A stretch of DNA of 21,351 nucleotides. Origin: DATKPC01 sp035524275 (GTDB lineage: Bacteria > Pseudomonadota > Gammaproteobacteria > Burkholderiales > Burkholderiaceae_F). Below are positions 7,674 through 15,568 of the stretch, piece by piece (position 1 is the stretch's first letter; every line of letters begins with the position of its first letter). Both the position numbers and the translations under genes were made by a program. The notes under the pieces were generated by a model. It was not told the origin of the DNA. It was given only the letters and a program-made list of their open reading frames with translations, and ran no database searches. The stretch covers positions 1-21,351 of the forward strand of contig DATKPC010000053.1 in the NCBI GenBank assembly GCA_035524275.1, given 5' to 3'.

Positions 7674-7725
7674 ACTTCGCGTGCGGCAGCGCGGCGCTGC
7701 GGTTCGCGGCCGCGCTTGCCCGGCA

Positions 7726-7984
7726 TCACGATTTCCGCCCGAACGCCCGGCGCGGCCAGATGCCGAGCGGCGCGTGAAGCTGCCGGTAGGTCGCCGCGGT
7801 GAGCGGCACGATGTGCAGCAGGTCCAGCGGGAACGACAGGTCGCGCGCCATCCGCGAGCCGCGGATCCGCTCCGGCGAGGTCGTCGGGCAGGAAACCGCT
7901 CGGGTGGACCGTGAAGTTGCCCCAGTCGTTGACGAGAGGCGGCAATCCGGACCCGCCGGTGCGGAACGTCGCTTCGAGCCGCGA
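7726..7984 (-). pseudogene. Frame-broken C-terminal remnant of an unrecognised gene
   Basis: Directly after the LysE stop codon, in the same frame, lies coding-looking sequence (EATFRTGG, then PLVNDWGNFTVHPSGF and LPDDLA). At about 7872-7875 an apparent extra base shifts the frame. The sequence then continues sensibly as ERIRGSRMARDLSFPLD and LLHIVPLTAATYRQL, ending at the TGA at 7726. The span is 259 nt, one more than a multiple of three, as expected for a single inserted base. There is no start codon or 5' half, so it is the tail of a once larger gene, perhaps replaced by LysE. The family is not recognised. A sequencing error could account for the frame break but not for the missing 5' part. 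Confidence 0.55.
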
Positions 7985-8605
7985 CTATCGATCGGCCAGC
8001 GCCAGCTCCGCCCCGAGCGCCGCAAACACGCTCGCGAAGCCGCGGCGCAACCACGACTGCACGCGCGGCGATTCGATGACCGCCTGCCGGAACGCGTGCG
8101 CAAGCACGCCGTAGACGATGAAGACCGCGAGCGTCATCGCCATGAAGATGCCGCTCAGGCCCAGCAGCTGGCGGAGCGGCGACGGATCGGCCGGGTCGAC
8201 GAACTGCGGCAGGAAGGCGAGGAAGAAGATCGTCAGCTTCGGGTTCAGGACGTTCACCAGCAGGCCGCGAAGGATGATCGATCGCGCGTCGCCCGGGTCC
8301 CGGTCCTGCGCCGGCTGCACCGCGAAAGCCCTGCGGTCGCGCCACGTCGCGATCGCGAGGTAGAACAGGTAGGCGACGCCGGCCAGCTTCAGTCCCTGGA
8401 ACGCGACGGCTCCCGCGTGCATCACGGCCGCGAGGCCGAAAATCGTCGCGACGAGGTGCGGCACGATGCCCAGCGTGCAGCCGACCGACGCATGGAAGCT
8501 CGCTCGCCGGCCGCGGGCCAGCGCCGTGGAGATCGTGTAGAGGACGCCGGCGCCGGGGATGAGGACGACGACCAGCGAGGTCAGGAGGTAGTTGGCGGTC
8601 AGCAT
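7985..8605 (-). CDS. LysE/RhtB family amino acid exporter
   Basis: This is a 206-residue inner-membrane protein with about six hydrophobic helices. Family hallmarks are the opening helix ending IPGAGVLYT (usual PGP replaced by PGA), the ARGRRASFHASVGCTLG segment after helix 1, LKLAGVAYLFYLAIATWRD, and the conserved NPKLTIFFLAFLPQFV. LysE/RhtB proteins export amino acids such as lysine, homoserine or threonine; the substrate cannot be read from sequence. The start is the ATG at 8605, at the natural N-terminus of the family, though no good ribosome binding site precedes it. It is convergent with the dienelactone hydrolase gene and followed by a gene remnant in the same frame. Confidence 0.9.
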   Translation of the reverse strand: MLTANYLLTSLVVVLIPGAGVLYTISTALARGRRASFHASVGCTLGIVPHLVATIFGLAAVMHAGAVAFQGLKLAGVAYLFYLAIATWRDRRAFAVQPAQDRDPGDARSIILRGLLVNVLNPKLTIFFLAFLPQFVDPADPSPLRQLLGLSGIFMAMTLAVFIVYGVLAHAFRQAVIESPRVQSWLRRGFASVFAALGAELALADR

Positions 8606-8950
8606 GCGGAATGTCGACGAGGGGCGCGCGAGGCGCGCGTGCAGCGAGGCAGTCTACGCGTGCCGGGAGGCGTGGTTGGGTTCGCGGCGGCGGCATGCAT
8701 GGAGACGTGGGACGAACAGCCGCAACCTGTCGTGCCGCGGACGCGGCGCCTCCGCCTGTCGCGCGAGCTTCAGGCGTCCGAACCGGATGACGCCGGCGAC
8801 CGCTGCGGCCGCGAGGTCCTGCACACCGGCGCTGCGAGCGCTGCCGAGGGCCATGTTCCGGAACCGGTCGTCGGCGGGTGGGTGATCCGCGCGGCATACT
8901 AGCGAGCACGACTCGCCACGACGTGCGTGGATACCCTGGGACTTCCATCG
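8606..8950. other. Intergenic region without a supported gene
   Basis: These 345 bp lie between the divergent LysE and MaoC-like genes. Open frames exist on both strands but none has a good start, a convincing composition or a recognisable product. Promoters for both genes should lie here, but none is clear. Confidence 0.5.
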
Positions 8951-9406
8951 ATGAGCACCGTGATTCGCTCTGCCGACGACCTCTATGCGCGGATTGGCCA
9001 GCCACTGGGCACGACCGATTGGCTGGAAATGACGCAGGACCGGATCGATCGCTTCGCCGAGGCGACCGGCGACCACCAGTGGATCCACGTCGATCCGGAG
9101 CGCGCCGCGAAGGGGCCGTTCGGCGCCTGCATCGCGCACGGCTTCCTGACGATGTCGATCGCCGGCAGCTACTTCCTCGAGCGGATCCTGCAGGTCGAGT
9201 GCCGTATGGGCGTCAACTACGGCACCGATCGCGTCCGCTTCCCGGCGCCGGTGAAGGTCGGCAGCCGGATTCGTGGGCACGGTGAACTCGTGAAGGCCGA
9301 GCCGTTCGACGGCGGGGTGCAGGCGGTCGTGCGGGTGACCGTGGAGATCGAAGGCGGCGAGCGTCCGGCCTGCGTCGTCGATACGATCAATCGGCTGTAT
9401 TTCTGA
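8951..9406 (+). CDS. MaoC-like hydratase/dehydratase (hot-dog fold)
   Basis: This is a 151-residue single hot-dog domain. The active-site signature is visible: RIDRFAEATGDHQWIHVD with the Asp41/His46 pair (D-x4-H), followed by GPFGACIAHGFLTMS, the conserved turn and hot-dog helix. Such enzymes hydrate 2-enoyl-CoA to (R)-3-hydroxyacyl-CoA or do the reverse; NodN-like members of this size have uncertain substrates. An in-frame GTG at 8927 would add eight residues, but the ATG at 8951 gives the usual family N-terminus. The REP-like repeat begins five bases after its stop and separates it from the NIPSNAP operon. Acting in the same pathway is possible but unproven. Confidence 0.87.
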   Translation: MSTVIRSADDLYARIGQPLGTTDWLEMTQDRIDRFAEATGDHQWIHVDPERAAKGPFGACIAHGFLTMSIAGSYFLERILQVECRMGVNYGTDRVRFPAPVKVGSRIRGHGELVKAEPFDGGVQAVVRVTVEIEGGERPACVVDTINRLYF

Positions 9407-9411
9407 GGCGA

Positions 9412-9541
9412 CCCTCTCCCCCACCCCTCTCCCGCTTCGCGGGCGGGGGGAGTCTCGTCGTCGCGATGGCGCACGACGTCCGCTTAGATGACGCCCGAAC
9501 TCCCCTCGCCCGCGCGAGCGGGAGAGGGGTGGGGGAGAGGG
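9412..9541. repeat. REPIN-like palindromic repeat, copy 1
   Basis: This 130-bp element has perfect 24-bp inverted ends (9412-9435 and 9518-9541, starting CCCTCTCCCCCACCCC). Each half can fold into its own small hairpin (for example CCCGCTTCGCGGG), and a core of about 50 bp lies between. Related copies lie at 15569-15698 (inverted, about eight differences by eye) and 20855-20983. The position right after a stop codon suggests it may also end transcription or protect mRNA. Confidence 0.9.
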
Positions 9542-9653
9542 CCGGCGCCGGCGCGCCGGGCGCCCTCCGGACCGATTCCTTCGGCGCTCACCGAAACATT
9601 CCCGACGCCGCCACCGGCAAGATGGCACCTCGTCACCCTGAGGAGACGCCGCC

Positions 9654-9992
9654 ATGTCCATTACCTGCCTGATCCGCTACCAGATCGATCCGTTCCAGCG
9701 CGCCGCGTTCCGGCAGTACGCCGAAGCGTGGGGGCGGATCATTCCACGCTGCGGCGGGAACCTCGTCGGCTACTTCCTGCCGCACGAGGGCAGCAACGAC
9801 GTCGCCTGGGGGCTGATCGGCTTCGACAGCCTGGGCGCCTACGAGCGCTATCGAACCGCGCTGCGCGCGGATCGGGAAGGGCGCGCGAATTTCGACTTCG
9901 CGGCCGAACGCCGCTTCATCCTGCGCGAAGAGCGCTCCTGGGTCGAGGACGTCGATGCGACCCGGAACCGGTCGCGCGAGGTGGCGCCATGA
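9654..9992 (+). CDS. NIPSNAP family protein
   Basis: This is a 112-residue ferredoxin-like alpha/beta barrel (dimeric ABM superfamily) protein of the NIPSNAP type. It has the typical opening ITCLIRYQIDPFQRAAF, then YAEAWGRIIPRCGGNLVGYF and the closing FILREERSW. Bacterial NIPSNAP genes are common next to catabolic enzymes, but no activity is firmly assigned. A GAGGAG element lies about ten bases before the ATG. It is the first gene of a packed operon, and its stop overlaps the start of the next gene by three bases within an ATGA. It follows the repeat element by 112 bp, where the operon promoter should lie. Confidence 0.87.
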   Translation: MSITCLIRYQIDPFQRAAFRQYAEAWGRIIPRCGGNLVGYFLPHEGSNDVAWGLIGFDSLGAYERYRTALRADREGRANFDFAAERRFILREERSWVEDVDATRNRSREVAP

Positions 9993-10333
9993 TCGCGGTG
10001 ATCTTCGAGGTCGAGCCGCACGATGGCGAGGCACCGCGCTACTTCGAGCTGGCGTCCAGCCTGCGCGAGGCGCTGGAGGCGACGGACGGCTTCATCTCGG
10101 TCGAGCGGTTCGAGAGCCTGACGACACCGGGGCGCTACCTGTCGCTGAGCTTCTGGCGCGACGAGGCGGCGGTGCGCAACTGGCGCTGCCAGGCGACCCA
10201 CCGCGACGCGCAGCAGGCGGGGCGCAGCGGGATCTTCGCAAACTACCGCCTGCGGGTCGCGGCCGTGATGCGGGACTACGGCATGAAGGAACGCGCCGCG
10301 GCCCCGGAAGATTCGCTTTCCGCGCTAATCTGA
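9989..10333 (+). CDS. ABM-domain protein (antibiotic biosynthesis monooxygenase / HmoA-like)
   Basis: This is a 114-residue single ABM domain: MIAVIFEVEPHDGEA, then a helix YFELASSLREALEATDGF, then the typical strand SLTTPGRYLSLSFWRDEAAV and RNWRCQATHRDAQQAG. Proteins of this type include cofactor-free monooxygenases acting on aromatic or quinone-like substrates and haem-degrading HmoA-like proteins. The sequence does not tell these apart. Its ATG overlaps the TGA of the NIPSNAP gene, implying translational coupling and perhaps a stoichiometric pair of related-fold proteins. Eight bases separate its stop from the regulator gene. Confidence 0.87.
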   Translation: MIAVIFEVEPHDGEAPRYFELASSLREALEATDGFISVERFESLTTPGRYLSLSFWRDEAAVRNWRCQATHRDAQQAGRSGIFANYRLRVAAVMRDYGMKERAAAPEDSLSALI

Positions 10334-10341
10334 GTGCCGCC

Positions 10342-11073
10342 ATGCCGACCCACGAACCGCGACTTGCCCGCGCCGCCGCGATGGTCGCCGATCCGGCCCG
10401 TTCGCGGATGCTGGCCTACCTGCTGTCCGGCGAATTCGCCAGTGCGAGCGAACTCGCCGACGTCGCGTCGGTGACGCCGGCGACGGCAAGCGGCCACCTC
10501 GCGAAGCTGCTGGCGGCGGCCTTCGTCGTCTGCGAACCGCGCGGCCGCCATCGCTACTACCGCCTCGCCGATGCGGAGGTCGCGCACGCGCTCGAGGCGC
10601 TCGCGCTCGTCGCGGAGCGCGGCAGCCACGAACGCGAATGGTCGCGGCCGCAGCGGCAGGGCTTGCGCTATGCCCGCTGCTGCTACGGCCACCTCGCCGG
10701 ACACCTCGGCGTGCGCGTCTACGACGCGATCCAGGCGGCCGGTGGCCTGCGCGCCGCGGCCGCCGGCTTCGATCTCACCGTGCGCGGCGCGTCATGGCTT
10801 TCGACGCTGGGCCTGGCGCCGCGCGCGCCGAGCGCGAAGCGGCGTTACGCGTACGCGTGCCTGGACTGGTCGGAGCGGCGCGATCACCTGGCAGGCCAGC
10901 TGGCCGACGACCTGTTCCGGCATTTCGTCGCCTGCGGGTGGCTGCGCCGGGCGACGGGTCGAGCCGTGGTCGTCACGCACGAGGGAAGCCTGCGGCTTCT
11001 TCCGCTGCTGGACGCGCAGCCCGGTGTTCGCGACGGCCGTGCCGCGCTGGACTTCCACGAGGACACCGCGTGA
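10342..11073 (+). CDS. ArsR-family transcriptional regulator with C-terminal sensor-like region
   Basis: This is a 243-residue protein. Residues 8-75 form an ArsR/SmtB winged helix (ADPARSRMLAYLLSG, recognition region ASVTPATASGHLAKLL, wing PRGRHRYYRL). The C-terminal half is of the type RYARCCYGHLAGHLGVRVYD and LDWSERRDHLAGQLADDL, seen in a subgroup of longer ArsR proteins, with FVACGWLRR near the end. Cysteines at 113, 114, 173 and 198 might sense metal, thiol-reactive or oxidising compounds, but the classical ArsR CVC site is absent. The gene lies in the middle of the operon, so autoregulation of the whole unit is likely. Its TGA overlaps the GTG start of the aldolase gene. Confidence 0.9.
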   Translation: MPTHEPRLARAAAMVADPARSRMLAYLLSGEFASASELADVASVTPATASGHLAKLLAAAFVVCEPRGRHRYYRLADAEVAHALEALALVAERGSHEREWSRPQRQGLRYARCCYGHLAGHLGVRVYDAIQAAGGLRAAAAGFDLTVRGASWLSTLGLAPRAPSAKRRYAYACLDWSERRDHLAGQLADDLFRHFVACGWLRRATGRAVVVTHEGSLRLLPLLDAQPGVRDGRAALDFHEDTA

Positions 11074-11729
11074 AGGACCTGGAACTGCGACAGCAGATCA
11101 TTGCGCACGCGCTGAAACTGAACAGCTCGGGGCTGAGCCACGGCACTTCCGGAAACCTCAGCATCCGCGGCGGCCACGGAATGCTGATCACGCCCAGCGG
11201 CATCGCCTACGACCAACTGGCGCCGGAGGACATCGTCGACATGCGGCTCGACGGCGGCTACGAGCATCGCCTCGCCGCCTCGAGCGAGTGGCGCTTTCAC
11301 CGCGACATCTATGCGGCGCGGCCGGAAATCCACGCCGTCGTGCACGCGCATCCGACCTACGCCACCGCGCTCGCGATCCACAAAATGTCGATCCCGGCGG
11401 TCCATTACATGGTTGCGGTCGGCGGCGGCAATTCGATACGCTGCGCCGACTATCGGACCTACGGCACGCCGGAACTGTCGACGGCCGCGCTGAAGGCGCT
11501 TGAAGGGCGTACCGCGTGCCTGCTGGAGCACCATGGCATGATCGCGACCGGGCCGAACCTGGCCAGGGCGATGTGGCTCGCGATCGAAGTCGAGACGCTG
11601 GCGCGGCAGTACGTGACCGCGCTGCAGCTCGGCGACCCGCCGGTCCTGCCGGACGACGAAATGGCGCGCGTCGTCGAGAAGTTCAAGAGCTATGGCCTGA
11701 AGTCGAAGGACGACGCCGACCCGGGCTGA
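11070..11729 (+). CDS. Class II aldolase, fuculose-phosphate aldolase type
   Basis: This is a 219-residue zinc aldolase/adducin-family enzyme. Position numbering coincides with E. coli L-fuculose-1-phosphate aldolase: Glu73 (SSEWRFHRDIY), His92 and His94 (VVHAHPTYATAL) and His155 (LLEHHGMIATG). The phosphate-binding elements SHGTSGNLS (23-31) and ITPSGI (40-45) are also present. It should cleave a ketose 1-phosphate-like substrate into dihydroxyacetone phosphate and an aldehyde, or decarboxylate or aldol-cleave a related compound; no sugar kinase or isomerase lies nearby. The start is GTG at 11070, sharing four bases with the regulator stop; a GAGGACA stretch lies upstream. It is part of the five-gene operon. 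Confidence 0.92.
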   Translation: MKDLELRQQIIAHALKLNSSGLSHGTSGNLSIRGGHGMLITPSGIAYDQLAPEDIVDMRLDGGYEHRLAASSEWRFHRDIYAARPEIHAVVHAHPTYATALAIHKMSIPAVHYMVAVGGGNSIRCADYRTYGTPELSTAALKALEGRTACLLEHHGMIATGPNLARAMWLAIEVETLARQYVTALQLGDPPVLPDDEMARVVEKFKSYGLKSKDDADPG

Positions 11730-11769
11730 AATCCGGCGCGGGCTCGTCCCGCGCATTGAAATCCGCACC

Positions 11770-12594
11770 GTGAAACGAACGCCTGCCCACGACGTATCGA
11801 CGCACGACCACTGGATCGTCCATCCCGAGGGACGCCTCTTCGCCCGGACCTGGTCGCCGGCCGGCGCCGCGCCGCAGCTGCATGCCGGCAGCCCGATCGT
11901 GCTGTTCCACGATTCGCTCGGCTGCGTCGCGCTGTGGCGCGATTTCCCGGCGCGGCTGGCGCATGCGACCGGACAGCATGTCGTCGCGTACGACCGGCTC
12001 GGGTTCGGGAAATCGGATCCGCGAGCCGAACTGCCGCCGGTGGACTTCGTCGGCGACGAGGCGACGCACTACTTTCCGTCGGTCCGCGAGCAGCTCGGGC
12101 TGCGGCGCTTCATACCGTTCGGCCACAGCGTCGGCGGCGGCATGGCGATCCATTGCGCGGCGTTGTACGCCGCGGACTGCCGGGCGCTGATCACCGAGGC
12201 CGCGCAGGTGTTCCCGGAGGATCGGACGCTCGACGGCATCCGCGCCGCCAAGGAGCAGTTCAAGGATCCGGCGCAGGTCGAGCGCCTCGCGCGCTATCAC
12301 GGCGCGAAGGCGCGCTGGGTCCTGGATGCCTGGATCGAGAACTGGCTGAGCGAGCCGTTCGCATCGTGGACGATGGTCGGCGTCCTGCCGCAGGTGCATT
12401 GTCCGGTGCTCGCGATCCACGGCGTGGACGACGAATACGGCTCGACGATCCATCCGGACCTGATCGGCGAGCATGCCGGCGGCGAGGCGTACGTCCACGT
12501 GCTTCCGGATACCAGCCACGTTCCGCACCGCGAGCGGCCGGACCTCGTTCTGCAGATCGTCGCGGATTTTCTCGGCGGCCTGGCGCCGATCTGA
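11770..12594 (+). CDS. Alpha/beta hydrolase
   Basis: This is a 274-residue cytoplasmic alpha/beta hydrolase. It shows VLFHDSLGCVALW (oxyanion region, 44-56), YDRLGFGKSDPR (74-85), the nucleophile elbow FGHSVGGG (Ser120), the acid in IHGVDDEYG (Asp220 or Asp221) and the catalytic His in DTSHVPHRERP (His250 most likely). Family members cut esters, C-C bonds of ring-cleavage products or carbon-halogen bonds; the substrate is unknown. GTG at 11770 is used because no ATG fits the N-terminus, but its ribosome binding site is poor. The 40-bp gap after the aldolase is the largest inside the operon. A strong hairpin follows the stop by 10 bp. Confidence 0.88.
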   Translation: MKRTPAHDVSTHDHWIVHPEGRLFARTWSPAGAAPQLHAGSPIVLFHDSLGCVALWRDFPARLAHATGQHVVAYDRLGFGKSDPRAELPPVDFVGDEATHYFPSVREQLGLRRFIPFGHSVGGGMAIHCAALYAADCRALITEAAQVFPEDRTLDGIRAAKEQFKDPAQVERLARYHGAKARWVLDAWIENWLSEPFASWTMVGVLPQVHCPVLAIHGVDDEYGSTIHPDLIGEHAGGEAYVHVLPDTSHVPHRERPDLVLQIVADFLGGLAPI

Positions 12595-12604
12595 GGGCGT
12601 GCGC

Positions 12605-12631
12605 GGCGGACGGGACTGTCACCCGTCCGCC
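12605..12631 (+). terminator. Hairpin ending the NIPSNAP-to-hydrolase operon
   Basis: GGCGGACGGG (12605-12614) pairs perfectly with CCCGTCCGCC (12622-12631) around a 7-base loop, 10 bp after the hydrolase stop. There is no T-run, so termination may be atypical or partial. Confidence 0.55.
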
Positions 12632-12674
12632 CGGTCTGCGATGCCACGGATCAGCCGGTTCCGTGCAGCAGGTC

Positions 12675-12748
12675 CCCTCTCCCGCACGCGGGAGAGGGAG
12701 AAAACAAGGGTTCTGCCGCGCATGCTCCGCGGGCCCGCTGGGCCCGCG
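12675..12748. repeat. Single REP-like hairpins related to the CCCTCTCCC repeats
   Basis: CCCTCTCCCGC (12675-12685) pairs with GCGGGAGAGGG (12688-12698). A second hairpin, CGCGGGCCC/GGGCCCGCG, lies at 12728-12748. The first shares the arm sequence of the 130-bp elements, but the tail and partner arm differ, so this is a solo or degenerate relative. The 324-bp gap holding it (12595-12918) has no supported gene. Confidence 0.6.
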
Positions 12749-12918
12749 AGGTCGGCAGGGCCGGGTGAGGCGGACCCGCCGCCGGCACCTTGCCGGCCGC
12801 GATCTCGAGGGCGGCCGCCCGTCGCCTCGGCACCGCCGCCGGATTGCCGTCGGGCCGCCGGTGCCGGAAGCTCGCGGCGGGCGCTCGCCTAGTCCGCACC
12901 CGAGATCCGACCTTCCGC

Positions 12919-15519
12919 ATGCGTCAGCTCGCGCCGCTGCTGTACTTCGCCTTCGCGTACGTCGCGCTGCAACTGTTGATGGCGGCGGTCGTCCTCGTCC
13001 AGGTCTTGCGGATGACGTTCTCGATCCTGCGGCCGCGTGCGCTCGACGCGGTGCCGCCGCTCGCGGACGACCAGGCGGCCGCGGTCAAGGACCTCGAGGC
13101 GTTGGGCTTCGTGCCGATCCGCGCCGGCATCGTCGAATCGGACCTGCCGCCGTACGTGATGGTGCTGTTCCGGCACGCGACGTCGCCGGCCTTCGCGCAT
13201 CTTCGGCTGCAGCCGGGCGGCAACATCGGCTACCCGGTGTCGTTCTTCAGCCGCCGAGCCGATGGAACCTGGCTGCATACGAGCAACCGGATGGCCTGGG
13301 TTCAGTTCGCGGAGCCGGCCCACACGCTGACCGAAGACCCGTACGCCGACTCGCTGCAGGCGCACTGGGCGGCGCACGTCGCGCGGATCCAGCGCGTCGA
13401 GCTTGCACCGGTTTCCGGCGACGAATTCTGCGACGCGCTCGAGCGGATGATCGCCGACTTCGTGCCGCGGCTGCTCGAGCAGCGCGCGATCGCGGCCGAC
13501 CGCGGCACGCTGCATCCGACGCTGCGCCGCGCATTCGGCGCGGCACTCGGTTGGCTGCGGCACCGTCGGAAGCTGGCGCGCGCCTATGCGTCCGCGGCGA
13601 CGAGCGGCGAGCATCGCGCGTCGTACTTCACGCGCAACTACCTGGCGCTGGAGGCGCAGCAGGCGCAGCGACCGCCGCGGCACAACGTCAAGGCGGCGGT
13701 GCTCGTCGCGTCCGGCGCGGCGACGCTGCTGCTGTTCGGCCTCGCGATCAACTGGACGACCGCGGTGATGCTCGTCGTCGTGATCTTCGTCCATGAGATG
13801 GGCCATGCGCTGATGATGCGCCGCTACGGCTACCGCGACATGAGCATGTTCTTCATTCCTTTCGTCGGAGCGCTCGTCACCGGCCAGCCGCGCGAGATCT
13901 CCGCCGCGAAGCAGGCCTTGATCCTCTTCGCCGGACCCTTTCCCGGGCTTCTCGCAGGCTTCGCGATCCTCGTGGCGCAGGCGCATCGGGCGCTGCCGGG
14001 CTGGGGCTTCGACTGGGACCAGCTGGGCGTGATCGCCGTGATGGTGAACGGGTTCAACCTGCTGCCGATCACGCCGCTGGATGGCGGCCAGCTGGTCGAG
14101 ATCGCGCTTTTCGCCCGGTGGCCGCGCAGCCGGCTCGTTTTCGCCGGCGCCAGCGCGGTCGCGATCGCGGCGTTCGCGTGGTGGCAGGGCGCACCGGCCG
14201 CGATCGCGCTGTCCGTCGTCCTGGTGCTGGGGATGCGGCCGCAATACCGCGCGATGGTGCTGCAGCGCCAGTGGCAGCCGGGCCTCGAGCGCGGCGAGCA
14301 GGTTCGACACCTCTTCGACGTCGCGTGCAGGACGTTCCCGGTGCAGACGTTCACGACGCTCGCCGCCGCGGTGAAGGCGGTGATGACGCGACGGTCCGTG
14401 ATGAAGGCCGCGCCGCTGCAGAGCATCCTGATCCTCGGCACGCTCCTCGCCTTCTGGTCGACCGTGGCGTGGCTGGCGTGGCCTCCGGCGGGCGCCGCCG
14501 CGGCTTCGGTCGCGGTAAGGCAGGCTTCCCGGCCGCCGCGCACGGCGGCGCAGGTCGCGTTCGATGCCGCCTATGCACGCGCGGAAGACGAGGACGACGA
14601 CGGGGCTGCGGCGGTCGCGCGCCTTGCCGGCCTCGCGAAGGACCTCGACGCGGCCGACGCCCGCCGCGTCGACCTGGCCTATTTCATCGCCGAAAACGCC
14701 GAGGGCGCGGAGCACGACCGGCGGCTCGAGCAACTCGTCGCCGACGGACGAAACGGTGTCGCGCATTCGATCGCGTCCATCGAGCAGGCCTGGCTCGGCG
14801 GGATCTTCTGGCGATCGCTGAGGGCCCCGCCCGCGGCGCGCGCCGCGGTGCTGGAGGCGGGGGTGGCGCGCGCGATGGCGATCCGGCCCGACGGCTTCGC
14901 CGCGACGATCGATGTGCGCCTGCGCCTCGCGGAGGCCCATGACCTGGCCGGCGAGAGCGACCGCGCCGCGGCCGAGCTCGCGGACTTGCGGATGCGCGCG
15001 GAATCGGCGGACGACTGCCGCTGTGCGCTCGAACAGGTCCTCGGCGCGACGGCCCGCTTCGAGGTCAGCCACGGTCGCGCAGCGAACGCCGTGGCGCTGA
15101 TCGAGTCGTCGAGCTTCGGGCCGCAGATCAGCCGCTTCGGCTTGGACCTGCCGACGGACTACGCATGGGCCTTGCTGCAATCCGGTCGCGTCGCCGAAGG
15201 CGCGGAGCAGATGCGGGTCGCCTCGACGTACATGCCGCGCCCACCCGGCGTGATGCAACGGCTCTTCAATCGGCGCCGGGTGCCGGGGCCGGTGAACTAT
15301 GCGCCGCTCAGCGTGGCGTACGCGTGGCACCGCAACGGCCGCGATGGCGACGTCGCGCTGCTCGACCGCAGGTCGCTCGACCACCATTGCCGCCGGGTGC
15401 TGGCGCAGTCCGAGGCCGGCACCTCGCAGCGACCCTGGGAACAGTCGCGGCAGGACGTGTTGCGCGACTTCGCGCAGGCGACGTGTCCGCACGCGTCGGG
15501 TGGCGCGGCGGCGATGTGA
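12919..15519 (+). CDS. Site-2-protease-type membrane metalloprotease (M50) with long C-terminal helical region
   Basis: This is an 866-residue protein. An N-terminal membrane helix (about residues 6-32) precedes a soluble domain of about 200 residues (MVLFRHATSPAFAHLRL) of unknown type. A membrane core follows (about 255-440) with the zinc motif HEMGH at 292-296 (IFVHEMGHALMMRRYGYRD) and the third ligand Asp388 in FNLLPITPLDGGQ, exactly the site-2 protease pattern. Another membrane helix lies near 493-512 (ILILGTLLAFWSTVAWLAW). The last 340 residues are alanine-rich helices resembling TPR repeats (AAQVAFDAAYARAEDEDDD), probably on the periplasmic side. The family cuts substrates inside the membrane. 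No PDZ domain or sigma/anti-sigma partner is visible. The ATG at 12919 opens the first helix; its ribosome binding site is weak. Confidence 0.87.
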   Translation: MRQLAPLLYFAFAYVALQLLMAAVVLVQVLRMTFSILRPRALDAVPPLADDQAAAVKDLEALGFVPIRAGIVESDLPPYVMVLFRHATSPAFAHLRLQPGGNIGYPVSFFSRRADGTWLHTSNRMAWVQFAEPAHTLTEDPYADSLQAHWAAHVARIQRVELAPVSGDEFCDALERMIADFVPRLLEQRAIAADRGTLHPTLRRAFGAALGWLRHRRKLARAYASAATSGEHRASYFTRNYLALEAQQAQRPPRHNVKAAVLVASGAATLLLFGLAINWTTAVMLVVVIFVHEMGHALMMRRYGYRDMSMFFIPFVGALVTGQPREISAAKQALILFAGPFPGLLAGFAILVAQAHRALPGWGFDWDQLGVIAVMVNGFNLLPITPLDGGQLVEIALFARWPRSRLVFAGASAVAIAAFAWWQGAPAAIALSVVLVLGMRPQYRAMVLQRQWQPGLERGEQVRHLFDVACRTFPVQTFTTLAAAVKAVMTRRSVMKAAPLQSILILGTLLAFWSTVAWLAWPPAGAAAASVAVRQASRPPRTAAQVAFDAAYARAEDEDDDGAAAVARLAGLAKDLDAADARRVDLAYFIAENAEGAEHDRRLEQLVADGRNGVAHSIASIEQAWLGGIFWRSLRAPPAARAAVLEAGVARAMAIRPDGFAATIDVRLRLAEAHDLAGESDRAAAELADLRMRAESADDCRCALEQVLGATARFEVSHGRAANAVALIESSSFGPQISRFGLDLPTDYAWALLQSGRVAEGAEQMRVASTYMPRPPGVMQRLFNRRRVPGPVNYAPLSVAYAWHRNGRDGDVALLDRRSLDHHCRRVLAQSEAGTSQRPWEQSRQDVLRDFAQATCPHASGGAAAM

Positions 15520-15568
15520 CTGATCGTCCGCGGACGGCGCGGGGTTGAGCGTGGGCGTCAGTCATGCG

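Noticed and set aside
7686..7700. GCAGCGC-G-GCGCTGC as a terminator between the convergent hydrolase and LysE loci
   Set aside because: The loop is too small, the stem is short and no T-run follows. It is not convincing as a terminator.
8654..8854. Minus-strand frame of 66 codons upstream of LysE
   Set aside because: The product is Arg/Ala-rich with no recognisable fold, and the ribosome binding site is poor.
6444..9005. Open frame of 853 codons on the minus strand
   Set aside because: It runs antisense through the peroxiredoxin end and dienelactone hydrolase gene and overlaps LysE in another frame. Its composition is that of a shadow frame.
12889..15492. Open frame of 867 codons opposite the metalloprotease
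   Set aside because: Antisense shadow, dominated by Arg, His and Gln, while the plus-strand frame has intact protease motifs and membrane helices.
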